From NCBI RefSeq assembly GCF_019890615.1, contig NZ_JAINVZ010000018.1, forward strand, positions 97,194-161,193: a stretch of 64,000 nucleotides of DNA. Direction: 5' to 3'. Source of the stretch: Streptantibioticus parmotrematis. Its GTDB lineage: Bacteria > Actinomycetota > Actinomycetes > Streptomycetales > Streptomycetaceae. The notes below the pieces were generated by a model. The model saw nothing but the letters and a program-made list of their open reading frames with translations. It was not told where the DNA came from and did not search any database. Shown piece by piece: positions 28,433 to 36,067 of the stretch. The translations under genes and the position numbers were made by a program. How positions within the stretch are numbered: the stretch's first letter is position 1; every line of letters begins with the position of its first letter.

Positions 28433-28675
28433 ATGAGCGAACTCGTGTGGTTCAAGTCCAGCTACAGCGGTAACGAGGGCGGCCAGTGCGTTGAAGTCGC
28501 CCTGGAATGGCGGAAGTCCACGTACAGCGGCAACCAGGGTGGCGACTGTGTCGAGGTCGCCGCCTGCCCCTCTGTCATCCACATTCGGGACAGCAAAGAT
28601 CCTGACGGTCCGGCCCTGGCGTTCGATCCCGCGCAATGGTCCGCCTTCGTGGGGTTCGCCGTGCGGCACGGCTGA
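28433..28675 (+). CDS. DUF397 small protein with duplicated N-terminal half (chimera)
   Basis: 80 residues. A truncated DUF397 start (LVWFKSSYSGNEGGQCVEVA, residues 3-22) runs straight into a complete second core (LEWRKSTYSGNQGGDCVEVAAC ... IHIRDSKDPDGPALAFDPAQWSAFVGFAVRHG). The W-x-KS-x-YSGN-x-GG-x-CVEVA motif is therefore present twice. ATG 28433 follows GAGAGGTG. The DNA identity GAAGTCGCCCTG shared with the upstream gene (28226-28237 and 28493-28504) marks the probable recombination joint. Whether the extra copy alters partner binding is unknown. Confidence 0.9.
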   Translation: MSELVWFKSSYSGNEGGQCVEVALEWRKSTYSGNQGGDCVEVAACPSVIHIRDSKDPDGPALAFDPAQWSAFVGFAVRHG

Positions 28676-28698
28676 GCGGCCTCCATCACGGAACTCAT

Positions 28699-28727
28699 CG
28701 GGGGAGCGGTCCTTGACCGCTCCCCCG
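28699..28727 (+). terminator. Terminator after the DUF397 genes
   Basis: Perfect 13-bp inverted repeat, 28699-28711 with 28715-28727, loop CTT. Confidence 0.85.
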
Positions 28728-28837
28728 ACCCCGCCCGCTCAGGCCAACCGGAGGGCCCCCACCGGTCCGCCGGGAAAACCCGTTGCGAGCGACCCGCCTC
28801 GGATGGCTGACTGGTCGGCCACCGATCAGGGAGGGAC

Positions 28838-29416
28838 ATGACCGCGCCGCTGCCCACACCCTCGTTGCAAACCGCTCGTCTTCGGCTGCGCGCCTTCGAC
28901 GACGCGGACGCGGACGACATCTTCGGGTTGCAGAGCAACGCCCACATCCTGCGGTACTGGGACTCACCCCCGTGGACCGAACGCTCCCGCGCCGAGCAGT
29001 TCATCGCCTCTTGCCGACGGATCGAACAGGAGGGCACCGGCGCACGGTTGGCCGTGGACCGTGTCTCCGACGGGGCGTTCATCGGCTGGTGCACCCTGAA
29101 CAGCTGGAATCCGGACTTCCGCAGCGCGTCGCTCGGTTACTGCTACGACGACGCTGCATGGGGCCAGGGCTACGCGACCGAGGCGGCGCGCGCTCTGCTG
29201 GGGTGGGCGTTCGGCACGCTGGACCTTAACCGCGTCCAGGCCGAGGCCGACACGCGCAATGCGGCCTCAGCCCGTGTGCTGGAGAAGCTCGGCTTCGTGC
29301 GGGAAGGGACGTTGCGGGAGGACTGCGTCGTCAACGGCGACGTCTCCGACTCCTGGATCTACGGGCTGCTCAGGCGCGAGTGGCGGCCGTCGTCCGAACC
29401 GGCACCCGCCCACTGA
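28838..29416 (+). CDS. GNAT-family N-acetyltransferase (RimJ/RimL type)
   Basis: 192 residues. N-terminal LQTARLRLRAFDDADADDIFGLQSN, acetyl-CoA loop in LGYCYDDAAWGQGYATEAARALLGWAF (Q/R-x-x-G-x-G/A equivalent WGQGYA), then NRVQAEADTRNAASARVLEKLGFVREG and the closing DSWIYGLLRREW. These enzymes acetylate protein N-termini, amino acids or antibiotics; the substrate is not predictable. GGGAGGG lies 4-5 bp before ATG 28838. Monocistronic, flanked by a terminator upstream. Confidence 0.92.
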   Translation: MTAPLPTPSLQTARLRLRAFDDADADDIFGLQSNAHILRYWDSPPWTERSRAEQFIASCRRIEQEGTGARLAVDRVSDGAFIGWCTLNSWNPDFRSASLGYCYDDAAWGQGYATEAARALLGWAFGTLDLNRVQAEADTRNAASARVLEKLGFVREGTLREDCVVNGDVSDSWIYGLLRREWRPSSEPAPAH

Positions 29417-29497
29417 GCCCTGTCGCCCGGCGCCCGCCTGCCGGCCGACCCCCGAGCGACTGATCACCTCGCCGGACCCACACACATGAGACGACGC

Positions 29498-29866
29498 CTA
29501 CGTGGCGATCGTGGTCACCGCTTCGACGCCGTACGTCCGCGCGTAACCGTTCTCCGTGCCGACCAGCAGCTCCACGACCTCGAAGTAGCGGTCCCAGAAA
29601 GGGGTTTCGCGCAGGGCGTCGACGAGGAGCTGGTAGGCGTGGTGGTCCTCCGCCTCCCACATCCACACGTCGGTGACGCGGGCGGAGTAGAACTCCGTGT
29701 CGTAGAAACGTGAGCGCACGCCGGTCGTCTTGGCCTCGATCGCCGGCAGCACCTGCGTCGTGAAGGCCTCCACGCGTTCGGTGACGGTCAGGGCGAGCCA
29801 CTCGGGCGTGGTCTTGACGAGCATGAACGCCGTGACCGGCGGCTGTTCGGTCTTCTCCGTGGGCAT
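29498..29866 (-). CDS. Darcynin-like small protein
   Basis: 122 residues; dimeric alpha-beta-barrel-type sequence similar to the darcynin family: [91 protein letters not shown]. Function of the family is poorly known. ATG 29866 has GGAGACACC upstream and is preferred to the GTG-type start at 29896. It lies 36 bp downstream of the NmrA-like gene and is probably co-transcribed, which hints at a joint redox or oxidative role. Confidence 0.75.
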   Translation of the reverse strand: MPTEKTEQPPVTAFMLVKTTPEWLALTVTERVEAFTTQVLPAIEAKTTGVRSRFYDTEFYSARVTDVWMWEAEDHHAYQLLVDALRETPFWDRYFEVVELLVGTENGYARTYGVEAVTTIAT

Positions 29867-29902
29867 CAGGGTGTCTCCAAGTGAGGGGTCAGGCAAGGGA
29901 CT

Positions 29903-30799
29903 TCAGGAAGAGAGGACGACGGGCTTGAGCGTCCGGGCGCACCACTGCTCGAAGGTGGTGGCCGACGCGGTGTCCGGGGTGCGGGCGACCCCGGCGTCGA
30001 GGCCCTCTTCCTTGGCCCGCTTCATGTCGACGATGCCTCGCACGAACGCTTCGTTGAGGCCGTAACCGACGAGGGTCGCGTGCGTCTCGTCCAGCGGCTG
30101 GCGTTCGTAGCGGACCGGGCGGCCGAACTGCTCGGTCATGATGCGGGCCAGGTCGTTGGGGGACAGGTCCTGCGGCCCCAGGACCGGGACGCTGCCGGTG
30201 CCGGTCCATGACCGGTCCAGCAACAGGCTCGCCGCGGCGGCCGCGATGTCGGCGACGGCGACGAGGGGGGCCTTGCGGTCGGGGTCGGTGTTGTCGGTGA
30301 AGACGCCCTTCTCACGGATCGAGTCGGCCTCCTCCAGGAGGTTCTCGAAGAAGGACGGGTTGGCCAGGGCCCGGTAGGCGACGCCGGTGTCCGCGATGAG
30401 GTCGTCCATGGCGAGGGACGCCGTCACGAGCCCGGCGCGGTCGGCGAGCGGCGTGCCGCGGCCGAGCGCGGAGACGCCGACGACGTGGCGGACGCCGTGC
30501 GTGGCGAAGGCCTCCGCGGCGGGGCGGGTGAAACCGCTGTAGGCGTCGTACGGGGTCAGGGAGGCGTCCGGGGGGACGAGCCAGAAGACGGCGTCCGCGC
30601 CCTCGAAGGCCCGGTCGACGACGTCGGCGTCCCCGTGCGAGCCGGTGACCACCTCGACGCGTCCGCGGGCCGCCTCCGGCAGCCGGGCGGGATCGCGCAC
30701 GATCACGCGCAGGTCCTCGCCCGCGGCGGGGGCGGACTCCAGGAGCCGGGTCAGCAGGTGACGGCCGATGTTCCCGGTGGGGGCCGTGATGACGATCAT
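29903..30799 (-). CDS. NmrA-like NAD(P)H-binding protein (atypical short-chain dehydrogenase)
   Basis: 298 residues. Rossmann start MIVITAPTGNIGRHLLTRLL, then ADVVDRAFEGADAVFWLVPPD, and the region VVGVSALGRGTP in place of a Tyr-x-x-x-Lys triad. The C-terminal half contains VAVADIAAAAASLLLD and VPVLGPQDLSPNDLARIMTEQFGRPV, typical of NmrA/QorB-like proteins that act as redox sensors or quinone reductases. ATG 30799 follows GAGGAAATC. Divergent from a LysR gene, the usual arrangement for a regulator and its target. Confidence 0.88.
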   Translation of the reverse strand: MIVITAPTGNIGRHLLTRLLESAPAAGEDLRVIVRDPARLPEAARGRVEVVTGSHGDADVVDRAFEGADAVFWLVPPDASLTPYDAYSGFTRPAAEAFATHGVRHVVGVSALGRGTPLADRAGLVTASLAMDDLIADTGVAYRALANPSFFENLLEEADSIREKGVFTDNTDPDRKAPLVAVADIAAAAASLLLDRSWTGTGSVPVLGPQDLSPNDLARIMTEQFGRPVRYERQPLDETHATLVGYGLNEAFVRGIVDMKRAKEEGLDAGVARTPDTASATTFEQWCARTLKPVVLSS

Positions 30800-30826
30800 G
30801 AGATTTCCTCGCAGGTCGCGGTCGTT

Positions 30827-30851
30827 CGGTAAGCGGTAAGCGGTACGCGGT
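30827..30851. repeat. 7-bp tandem repeat in the NmrA/LysR intergenic region
   Basis: CGGTAAG, CGGTAAG, CGGTACG, CGGT in direct succession (30827-30851), 28-52 bp upstream of the NmrA-like start. It could be slippage or a reiterated regulator half-site. Confidence 0.75.
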
Positions 30852-30951
30852 GTTGCCGTACGCCGTCCGCCCCCTGATCCTGCTGAAGACCACCGTGATG
30901 CCACAATGGGAACTTCGGCACGGGATCATTGACGGAAATGGAATAACCCTG

Positions 30952-31914
30952 GTGAGCAGCCCTGATCCGGTCATCGACGCCAATCTCGCCATCGCGCTGG
31001 ACGCCCTGCTGGCCGAGCACAGCGTGACTCGCGCGGCCGCGCGCCTGCACACCTCGCCCGCCGCCATGAGCCGCACGCTCGCCCGGCTGCGCCGCGTCCT
31101 CCAGGACCCCCTGCTGGTCCGGGCCGGGCAGACCATGGTTCCCACGCCGCGCGCCCAGGCCCTGCGCGAGGAGGCCGCCGCGGTGGTGCGCGGCCTCGGG
31201 GCGCTGCTCAGCCCGGGCGCGAGCGTCGATCCGGCCGCCCTGCGCGGCACGTTCACCCTCCAGGCCGCCGATCTCATCGGTGCGGCGCTGGCTCCCGGAC
31301 TGCTGGACCTGGCCCAACGGGAGGCGCCCGGCGTCTCGTTCAGGATCCGGGCCGAGGAACTGGAGGCCGGCCCCGCCCTGCGCGACGGCCGGATCGACCT
31401 GGAGGTCGGCTCCATCGACCACGTGGACCCCGAGACCCAGGTCGAGGAACTGGTCACCCTCCGCATGGTCGCGGCCGTACGGTCCGGTCATCCGCTCACC
31501 GAGGGGCCGTTGACCCCGGCCCGGCTCGCCGACGCCCAGCACGTGGCGGTCAGCCGCCGCGGCCGGTTCACCGGTCCCCTCGACACCGCCCTGGCCGAGC
31601 GGGACCTTCAGCGGCGGGTCAGCGTCGTCCTCCCCGGCCACCTGGCCGCGATGACCCTCGCCGCCCGCAGCGACCTCGTCTGCCTCGTCCCCGCCGCACT
31701 CCCGGGCGCCGCGCCCTCACCCCTCACCCACGACGCCGTGGCCCTCGGGCTGCGACTCCTCGACGTCCCCCTGGACCTGCCGCCGTTGACCATCGGCATG
31801 GCCTGGCACCCCCGGCACACGGCCGACGGCGCCCACCGCTGGCTCCGCGGCAGTGTCCGCCGCACCCTCCGCGCACCGGCGGCGCGTTCCGAAGAAGCGC
31901 CGCCGTCACCGTGA
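30952..31914 (+). CDS. LysR-family transcriptional regulator
   Basis: 320 residues. Winged HTH at ~5-65 (LAIALDALLAEHSVTRAAARLHTSPAAMSRTLARLRRVLQDPLLVRAG), then the LysR effector domain (FTLQAADLIGAALAPGLLDLAQ ... IDLEVGSIDHVDPETQVEELVTLRMVAAVRSGHPL). GTG 30952 gives the normal family length; the open frame extends upstream to 30850 without a ribosome site. It probably regulates the divergent NmrA-like/darcynin pair. The downstream SDR gene converges with it, sharing a 23-bp tandem duplication at the stops. Confidence 0.88.
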   Translation: MSSPDPVIDANLAIALDALLAEHSVTRAAARLHTSPAAMSRTLARLRRVLQDPLLVRAGQTMVPTPRAQALREEAAAVVRGLGALLSPGASVDPAALRGTFTLQAADLIGAALAPGLLDLAQREAPGVSFRIRAEELEAGPALRDGRIDLEVGSIDHVDPETQVEELVTLRMVAAVRSGHPLTEGPLTPARLADAQHVAVSRRGRFTGPLDTALAERDLQRRVSVVLPGHLAAMTLAARSDLVCLVPAALPGAAPSPLTHDAVALGLRLLDVPLDLPPLTIGMAWHPRHTADGAHRWLRGSVRRTLRAPAARSEEAPPSP

Positions 31915-31917
31915 GGC

Positions 31918-31963
31918 GCCGACACCGGTCGGCGTGACGGGCCGACACCGGTCACCGTGACGG
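31918..31963. repeat. 23-bp tandem duplication between convergent LysR and SDR stops
   Basis: 31918-31940 and 31941-31963 are adjacent copies with two mismatches. The second covers the minus-strand stop of the SDR gene (31952-31954); the first begins 4 bp after the LysR stop. Confidence 0.88.
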
Positions 31964-32896
31964 ATCGACGCCCGTCAGGGCGCGGCTGACGTCCCACAAC
32001 CGCGTCGCGACGGACGCGTCGGCGAGGTGGTCCCACATCGGCTCGCGGCGGGGCTCGCCGCGCAGGCCGAAGACGCGCGGGCCCCACAACTCGCCCCCGC
32101 GCACGGCCGGATCGAGCACCGCGCGGACCGCGGGCCACGCGCCCGCGTGCTTGCCCTGGAGCAACAGGCCCGCGGGCGCCGCGCCCAGCCGTGCGCCGGT
32201 GGTCCGCATGTGGACCGGTGGCCGGGAGGGGGTGAGGGAGTCCAGCGCGCCGCCGGGATGGGCCACCACGCTCGCCACGGTGCTGCCGGCCGCGCGCAGG
32301 CGGCGGTCGAGTTCGACGCCGAAGTACATCTGCGCCAACTTCGAGCGTCCGTAGGTGCGTTTGGCCTGGTAGTCCGTGAGGGACTGCGGGTCGTCCAGGT
32401 CGAGCCGCTCCGACTTCGCCGCGAAGCTGCCCGTCGTCACGACGCGCGCCGCGGGTGCGGCCGACAGCAGCGGCATCAGCCAGTGGGTCAACGCGAAGTG
32501 CCCGAGGTGGTTCGTGCCGAACATCAGCTCGTGACCGTCCCCGGTCTCCTCGCGCGGCGGATCGTCCAGCGCGACACCGGCGTTGTGGACGACCGCGTCG
32601 AGGCGTTCCACGTCCAGCGACTCCGCGACCGCCCGCAGCGACGAGAGGTCGGCCAGGTCCATGCGTACGGACCGCACCCGCGCACCCGCGACCCGGGCAC
32701 GGATCGACGCGATGGCGTTCTCGGCCTTCGCGGGACTGCGGCTGCCGAGCACGACCGTCGCCCCGGTCGTCGCCAACTGCTCCGCGACGAAGTACCCGAT
32801 GCCCGCGTTGCCGCCGGTGACCAGGAAGACACTGCCGTCGGCACGCGGCAACCGCCGCACGTTCCAGGGCCGGGCGGCGGCGGATGAGGATGACAT
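31952..32896 (-). CDS. Short-chain dehydrogenase/reductase (WW-domain oxidoreductase-like)
   Basis: 314 residues. NAD(P) motif VFLVTGGNAGIGYFVAEQLA, NNAG equivalent DAVVHNAGVALDDP, GTNHLGHFALT, active-site Ser in VVTTGSFAAKSERLDLDDP, and YxxxK replaced in spacing by TYGRSKLAQMYF (Tyr/Lys pair present), then VVAHPGGALDSL. Retinol-dehydrogenase-like relatives reduce or oxidise hydrophobic carbonyls; the substrate is unknown. ATG 32896 lies 12 bp after GAGGGAG; the open frame upstream to 33082 is low-complexity and unlikely to be coding. Confidence 0.9.
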   Translation of the reverse strand: MSSSSAAARPWNVRRLPRADGSVFLVTGGNAGIGYFVAEQLATTGATVVLGSRSPAKAENAIASIRARVAGARVRSVRMDLADLSSLRAVAESLDVERLDAVVHNAGVALDDPPREETGDGHELMFGTNHLGHFALTHWLMPLLSAAPAARVVTTGSFAAKSERLDLDDPQSLTDYQAKRTYGRSKLAQMYFGVELDRRLRAAGSTVASVVAHPGGALDSLTPSRPPVHMRTTGARLGAAPAGLLLQGKHAGAWPAVRAVLDPAVRGGELWGPRVFGLRGEPRREPMWDHLADASVATRLWDVSRALTGVDPSR

Positions 32897-33021
32897 GGCG
32901 ACGGGACTCCCTCGCTGGTGCGGACGGCCGCGGCGGCTCGCCGGGCGGTTACCGCGCCCACGCTTCCAGCGGCCACCGACATCCCGCCCACAGACCACCG
33001 AGACCTCGGCGCGACGGCCTA

Positions 33022-33091
33022 CATCCCGCCTACACGGCCCCGGGCGTCCCGCCCACGCGGCCCCGGGTATCCCCGCCTGCACGGCCCCCGG
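33022..33091. repeat. Three tandem 23-24-bp units between the SDR and DUF5808 genes
   Basis: Units at 33022-33044, 33045-33067 and 33068-33091 share the pattern TCCCGCC(C/T)AC(A/G)CGGCCCCGGG with a few changes; the last lies 10 bp beyond the DUF5808 stop. Confidence 0.85.
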
Positions 33092-33100
33092 CCGGTGCGC

Positions 33101-33289
33101 TCAGCCCTTGTGGGCGGCGGTGAACACGCCGACGGCGATCGGTGCCGCGAACAGCAACCACGACACCGGGCGGGCGAAATTCAACGTGCGGCCGAACCCC
33201 AGCCGCTTGGGCACGAGAACCCGGGGGTCGTCCCGGTTGACGTAGAACTGCCCCAGCTTCCAGTAGCGGTCGTCGTCGTCCCGGTTCAC
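33101..33289 (-). CDS. DUF5808 small membrane protein
   Basis: 62 residues from GTG 33289, which follows GGGAGGTGGCGGC. The sequence RYWKLGQFYVNRDDPRVLVPKRLGFGRTLNFARP is the conserved DUF5808 segment; it is followed by one membrane helix (PVSWLLFAAPIAVGVFTAA) and a Lys-Gly end. Function unknown. In longer relatives the domain is appended to permease-like membrane proteins. The open frame upstream to 33373 lacks a ribosome site. Confidence 0.85.
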   Translation of the reverse strand: MNRDDDDRYWKLGQFYVNRDDPRVLVPKRLGFGRTLNFARPVSWLLFAAPIAVGVFTAAHKG

Positions 33290-33422
33290 GCCGCCACCTC
33301 CCCTCTCGGCCTGCCTGGCATCAACGTACGCGCCACAGGAAAGGGACGGCCAGGCAGCCGTGACCGCGCACACCGCCCCCAGCGATCCCGTCCGGCAGCG
33401 GTCTCCGCCCGGAGAAACGGCC

Positions 33423-33492
33423 GCGGCCCGGCACGCGCACCTTTCGGTGGCGTGCCGGGCCGCTCGGGCTCGGCTGGGGTGCCGGGCCGCTC
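33423..33492 (-). terminator. Terminator of the Rpf-like gene, with an extra copy of one arm
   Basis: 14-bp arms 33423-33436 and 33450-33463, continued by CACC/GGTG in the loop with one bulged base, make a near-continuous 18-bp stem. GTGCCGGGCCGCTC from the arm at 33452 recurs at 33479-33492. Confidence 0.8.
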
Positions 33493-33511
33493 ACGCTCGG
33501 GGCGGGGTCTG

Positions 33512-33880
33512 TCACAGACCGCCCGCGGAGGCGCACTGCCAGGCGCCGCCGCCCTGCATGCCGTACAGGGTGTTGGCGACGGCGATCTGCTCCGCCTTGG
33601 TGGCCTGGTCCGCGCGCGGCGCGTACTTCAGGCCGCCGGCGGCCGCCCAGGAGGACGGGGAGAACTGCAGGCCGCCGTAGTGGCCGTTGCCGCCGGAGTC
33701 GTGGTTCTGCCAGTTGCCGCTGGACTCGCACTGCGCGACGGCGGTCCACTGCGCGTCGGTCGGGTGGGAGGCGGCGGAAGCGGTGGTGGCGCTCAGGACC
33801 GGCACGGCTATCGCGGTGCTCGCGACGGCGGCGAGAGCGGTCATGCGGACGGACTTCGAGACACGGTTGAGCTTGAACAT
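33512..33880 (-). CDS. Secreted resuscitation-promoting-factor-like transglycosylase
   Basis: 122 residues. Signal peptide (VRMTALAAVASTAIAVPVLSATTASA, cleavage near residue 38), then a single Rpf/transglycosylase-like domain: DAQWTAVAQCESSGNWQNHDSGGNGHYGGLQFSPSSWAAAGG, with the catalytic Glu in CESSGNW and a late Cys pair in GGAWQCASAGG. No LysM or other wall-binding domain, so it is a minimal form. It cleaves peptidoglycan during spore germination or growth. Translation start ATG 33880 lies 19 nt after a ydaO riboswitch, whose last bases provide the ribosome site GGTGAGG. Confidence 0.92.
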   Translation of the reverse strand: MFKLNRVSKSVRMTALAAVASTAIAVPVLSATTASAASHPTDAQWTAVAQCESSGNWQNHDSGGNGHYGGLQFSPSSWAAAGGLKYAPRADQATKAEQIAVANTLYGMQGGGAWQCASAGGL

Positions 33881-33898
33881 GGGGAGTTGATCCTCACC

Positions 33899-34095
33899 GG
33901 CGCCTACGAGGTCAGCTGTCGGGTTCGGGCTGGTGAGTGCCCGGCCGTGTGCCGTGAGGCGCACAGCTTCACCCCTAGCCGGGGCCCGGTTCCGGGTGGT
34001 TCCGGGTCCCGGCGGAAGACCTTGGGTCCCCCGCTCCTGCCGTACGGCGCTTCCGCGTCGACTGTTCTCATCGGCCGGCGGCAGGATTAGGCGTC
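33899..34095 (-). promoter_or_regulatory. ydaO-yuaA (cyclic di-AMP) riboswitch upstream of the Rpf-like gene
   Basis: The conserved elements occur in order on the minus strand: CGCCTAATCCTGCCG (34093-34079), CGGCAGGAGCGGGGGACCC, AGGGGTGAAGC, then CCCGAACCCGACAGCTGACC and the closing CTCGTAGGCG (ending near 33901). Opening CGCCTA and closing TAGGCG pair as P1. These riboswitches turn muralytic genes off when c-di-AMP binds; control of rpf genes in Streptomyces is established. The ribosome site immediately follows P1, and CTCACC inside the element (33937-33932) can pair with its GGTGAG (33898-33893). Confidence 0.92.
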
Positions 34096-34432
34096 CTGGC
34101 CGACGAGGTCCGCAGCTGCGAACGAGATCGACCAAAACACGGGTCGCCGGGGGGAGGCAAGGGTCGGTATCTATGGGGGCCATTAGTAGGTAAAGGGTGG
34201 AAATACCCATAAGGGCTGGTCAAGGGGGAGTAAAGGTACTATCTGGGCCGCTTATGGGCGTTATGTCCCATGAGGTACATCACAGTGAACCCCCTGATCC
34301 GGGTGGGTGATTGTGGCCTGGGCCACGTGACGGGCGGCTTCGCGGGTGGTCTCCACGGCCGCTGCGGCAAGGCTCCAGAAGCGGCCGACAGGGTGGACGC
34401 GAAGCTGCCGAGCCGCGGGCCAGGAGGACGAG
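34096..34432. other. Gene-free region between the riboswitch and the epimerase gene
   Basis: 337 bp. 34160-34270 is the most AT-rich stretch nearby and should hold the promoter of the Rpf-like transcript; CCCATAAG (34206-34213) and CTTATGGG (34251-34258) form an 8-bp inverted repeat 37 bp apart. I could not fix a -35/-10 pair with confidence. The part beyond 34300 has no visible signal except the epimerase ribosome site AGGAGG at 34422-34427. Confidence 0.45.
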
Positions 34433-35431
34433 ATGAGACCAGCCGGACCTGACGAGGGACTGGCGCGGGGGCCCGTGGTGGTGCTGGGGGGCACCGGATG
34501 GATCGGCCGCTGGGTGTGCGCCGCGTTCGCGGCGACCGGGCGGCCCGTGCTGGCCGTGGCCCGCGAACTGCGTCCGTTGCCGGACGACGTGCGGCTCTAC
34601 CGGCTGGACGCGGCCGGTCTCGACACCGCGGGCCTGACCTCCCTGCTGGCCGCCGAACGCCCGGCGATCGTGGTGAACGCGGCGGGCGGCTACTGGACCG
34701 GCAGCCTCGCGCACATGGAGCACTCGTTCATCGAGGTCACCCGGCGGCTGATGGGCGCGATCGACCGGCTCCCCGAGCGGCCCCGCGTCGTCCACCTGGG
34801 CACCGTGCTGGAGTACGCGCCGCCCGCGTACGGCGTGCCGCTGACCGAGGACGCGCCGACCGCGCCCGACACCGACTACGGCCGGATCAAGCTGGCCAGC
34901 ACCCGGATGGTCACCGACGCCGTGCGCGCCGGACGGGCCGACGCGGTCGTGCTGCGGCTCGCCAACGTCTGCGGCGTCGGCGCCCCCGTGCAGAGCCTGC
35001 CCGGCCGGGTCGCGGCCCAGCTGGCCGAGGCGGAGGTGCTCGGGCGGCCCGCCCGCCTGGAGTTCACCGGCCTGACCGGCCATCGCGACTACGTGGACGT
35101 GCGCGACGTGGCCCGGGCGATCGTCGCCGCGGCCACCGCGCCGGACCCCGGGCGCCGCCTGTTCAACATCGGCGGCGGCGTCCCCGTCCCCGTACGCGAG
35201 GTGGTCGACGGGCTGATCGCGGTCAGCGGCGTCCCGGCCGACCTGACCGTGCGTCCGGCGCAGGCGGGCCCCGCGGCCGGTGGCCTGTGGTCGGCGGTGG
35301 ACCCGGGCGCGGCGGCCGAGACCCTGGGCTGGCGGGCGGAGATCACCTTCGCGGAGTCGCTGGCCGCGCACTGGGCCGACGTGAGCACCGCCACCCGGGC
35401 GGCAGCCGAACCGGACTGGTCGGCCGCTTAG
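34433..35431 (+). CDS. NAD-dependent epimerase/dehydratase (extended SDR)
   Basis: 332 residues. Rossmann motif VVVLGGTGWIGRWVCAAFAATGRP, then VVNAAGGYW, RVVHLGTVLEYAPPAYG (Thr/Ser of the triad), TDYGRIKLASTRMV (Tyr-x-x-x-Lys) and LRLANVCGVGAP; C-terminal RDYVDVRDVARAIVAAATAP and LFNIGGGVPVPVREVVDGLI. Typical of nucleotide-sugar epimerases or reductases. ATG 34433 follows AGGAGG by 5 bp; the open frame upstream has no start support. The substrate is unknown, but a surface-sugar role fits the region. Confidence 0.92.
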   Translation: MRPAGPDEGLARGPVVVLGGTGWIGRWVCAAFAATGRPVLAVARELRPLPDDVRLYRLDAAGLDTAGLTSLLAAERPAIVVNAAGGYWTGSLAHMEHSFIEVTRRLMGAIDRLPERPRVVHLGTVLEYAPPAYGVPLTEDAPTAPDTDYGRIKLASTRMVTDAVRAGRADAVVLRLANVCGVGAPVQSLPGRVAAQLAEAEVLGRPARLEFTGLTGHRDYVDVRDVARAIVAAATAPDPGRRLFNIGGGVPVPVREVVDGLIAVSGVPADLTVRPAQAGPAAGGLWSAVDPGAAAETLGWRAEITFAESLAAHWADVSTATRAAAEPDWSAA

Positions 35432-35434
35432 GGT
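35429..35434 (+). promoter_or_regulatory. -10 element for leaderless thioesterase mRNA
   Basis: TAGGGT ends 7 bp before ATG 35442, and its TAG is the stop codon of the epimerase gene, so one sequence serves both purposes. Confidence 0.5.
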
Positions 35435-35441
35435 TGACCGC

Positions 35442-35972
35442 ATGAACGAGGTACCGCTCCCGCCGAAGCCCACGTCGGCCTCCCGCATCACGCTGTCGCA
35501 CATCATGTCGGCGCACGACACCAACCTGCTCGGCACGGTGCACGGTGGCGTGGTGATGAAGCTGGTGGACGACGCGGCGGGCGCGGTCGCCGGACGGCAC
35601 TCCGAGGGCCCGGCGGTGACCGGCGCGATGGACGAGATGGCGTTCCTGGAGCCGGTCAGGGTCGGCGACCTGCTGCACGTGAAGGCGCAGGTCAACTGGA
35701 CCGGGCGCAGCTCCATGGAGGTCGGCGTCCGGGTGATGGCCGAGCGCTGGAACGAGTCCGGCCCCGCCCAGCACGTGGCCAGCGCCTACCTGGTCTTCGT
35801 CGCGGTGGACGCGAACGGCATGCCGCGCGCGGTGCCCGAGGTGAAGCCGGAGACCGAACGCGACGAGGGCCGCTACCAGGAGGCGCAGATCCGGCGCACC
35901 CACCGGCTGGCCCGCCGCCGGGCGATCATGGAACTGCGGGACCAGCGCGCCGCCGAGGGCATCGACGACTGA
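35442..35972 (+). CDS. Acyl-CoA thioesterase (hot-dog fold)
   Basis: 176 residues. The YciA/BFIT-like hot-dog domain has SHIMSAHDTNLLGTVHGGVVMKLVDDAAGAVAGRH (catalytic Asn/Asp region), TGAMDEMAFLEPVRVGDLLHVKAQVNWTGRSSMEVGVRVMAE and HVASAYLVFVAVD. It hydrolyses acyl-CoA thioesters in the cytoplasm. The last ~40 residues are charged and helical. It starts 10 bp after the epimerase stop with no ribosome site, so it may be leaderless as well as read through from upstream. Confidence 0.92.
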   Translation: MNEVPLPPKPTSASRITLSHIMSAHDTNLLGTVHGGVVMKLVDDAAGAVAGRHSEGPAVTGAMDEMAFLEPVRVGDLLHVKAQVNWTGRSSMEVGVRVMAERWNESGPAQHVASAYLVFVAVDANGMPRAVPEVKPETERDEGRYQEAQIRRTHRLARRRAIMELRDQRAAEGIDD

Positions 35973-35993
35973 TCCGACGGCCTGGGCGGCGTC

Positions 35994-36017
35994 GGCGGTG
36001 GCGGTGGCGGTGGCGGC
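35994..36017 (+). repeat. GGCGGT hexamer repeat just after the thioesterase gene
   Basis: Three GGCGGT units and a GGCGGC in direct succession, 21 bp beyond the stop codon. Confidence 0.85.
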
Positions 36018-36067
36018 CAGGGCGCCCGGGTGGGCGGCAGGGATCGGCCAAACCGGCTAACAATCTG

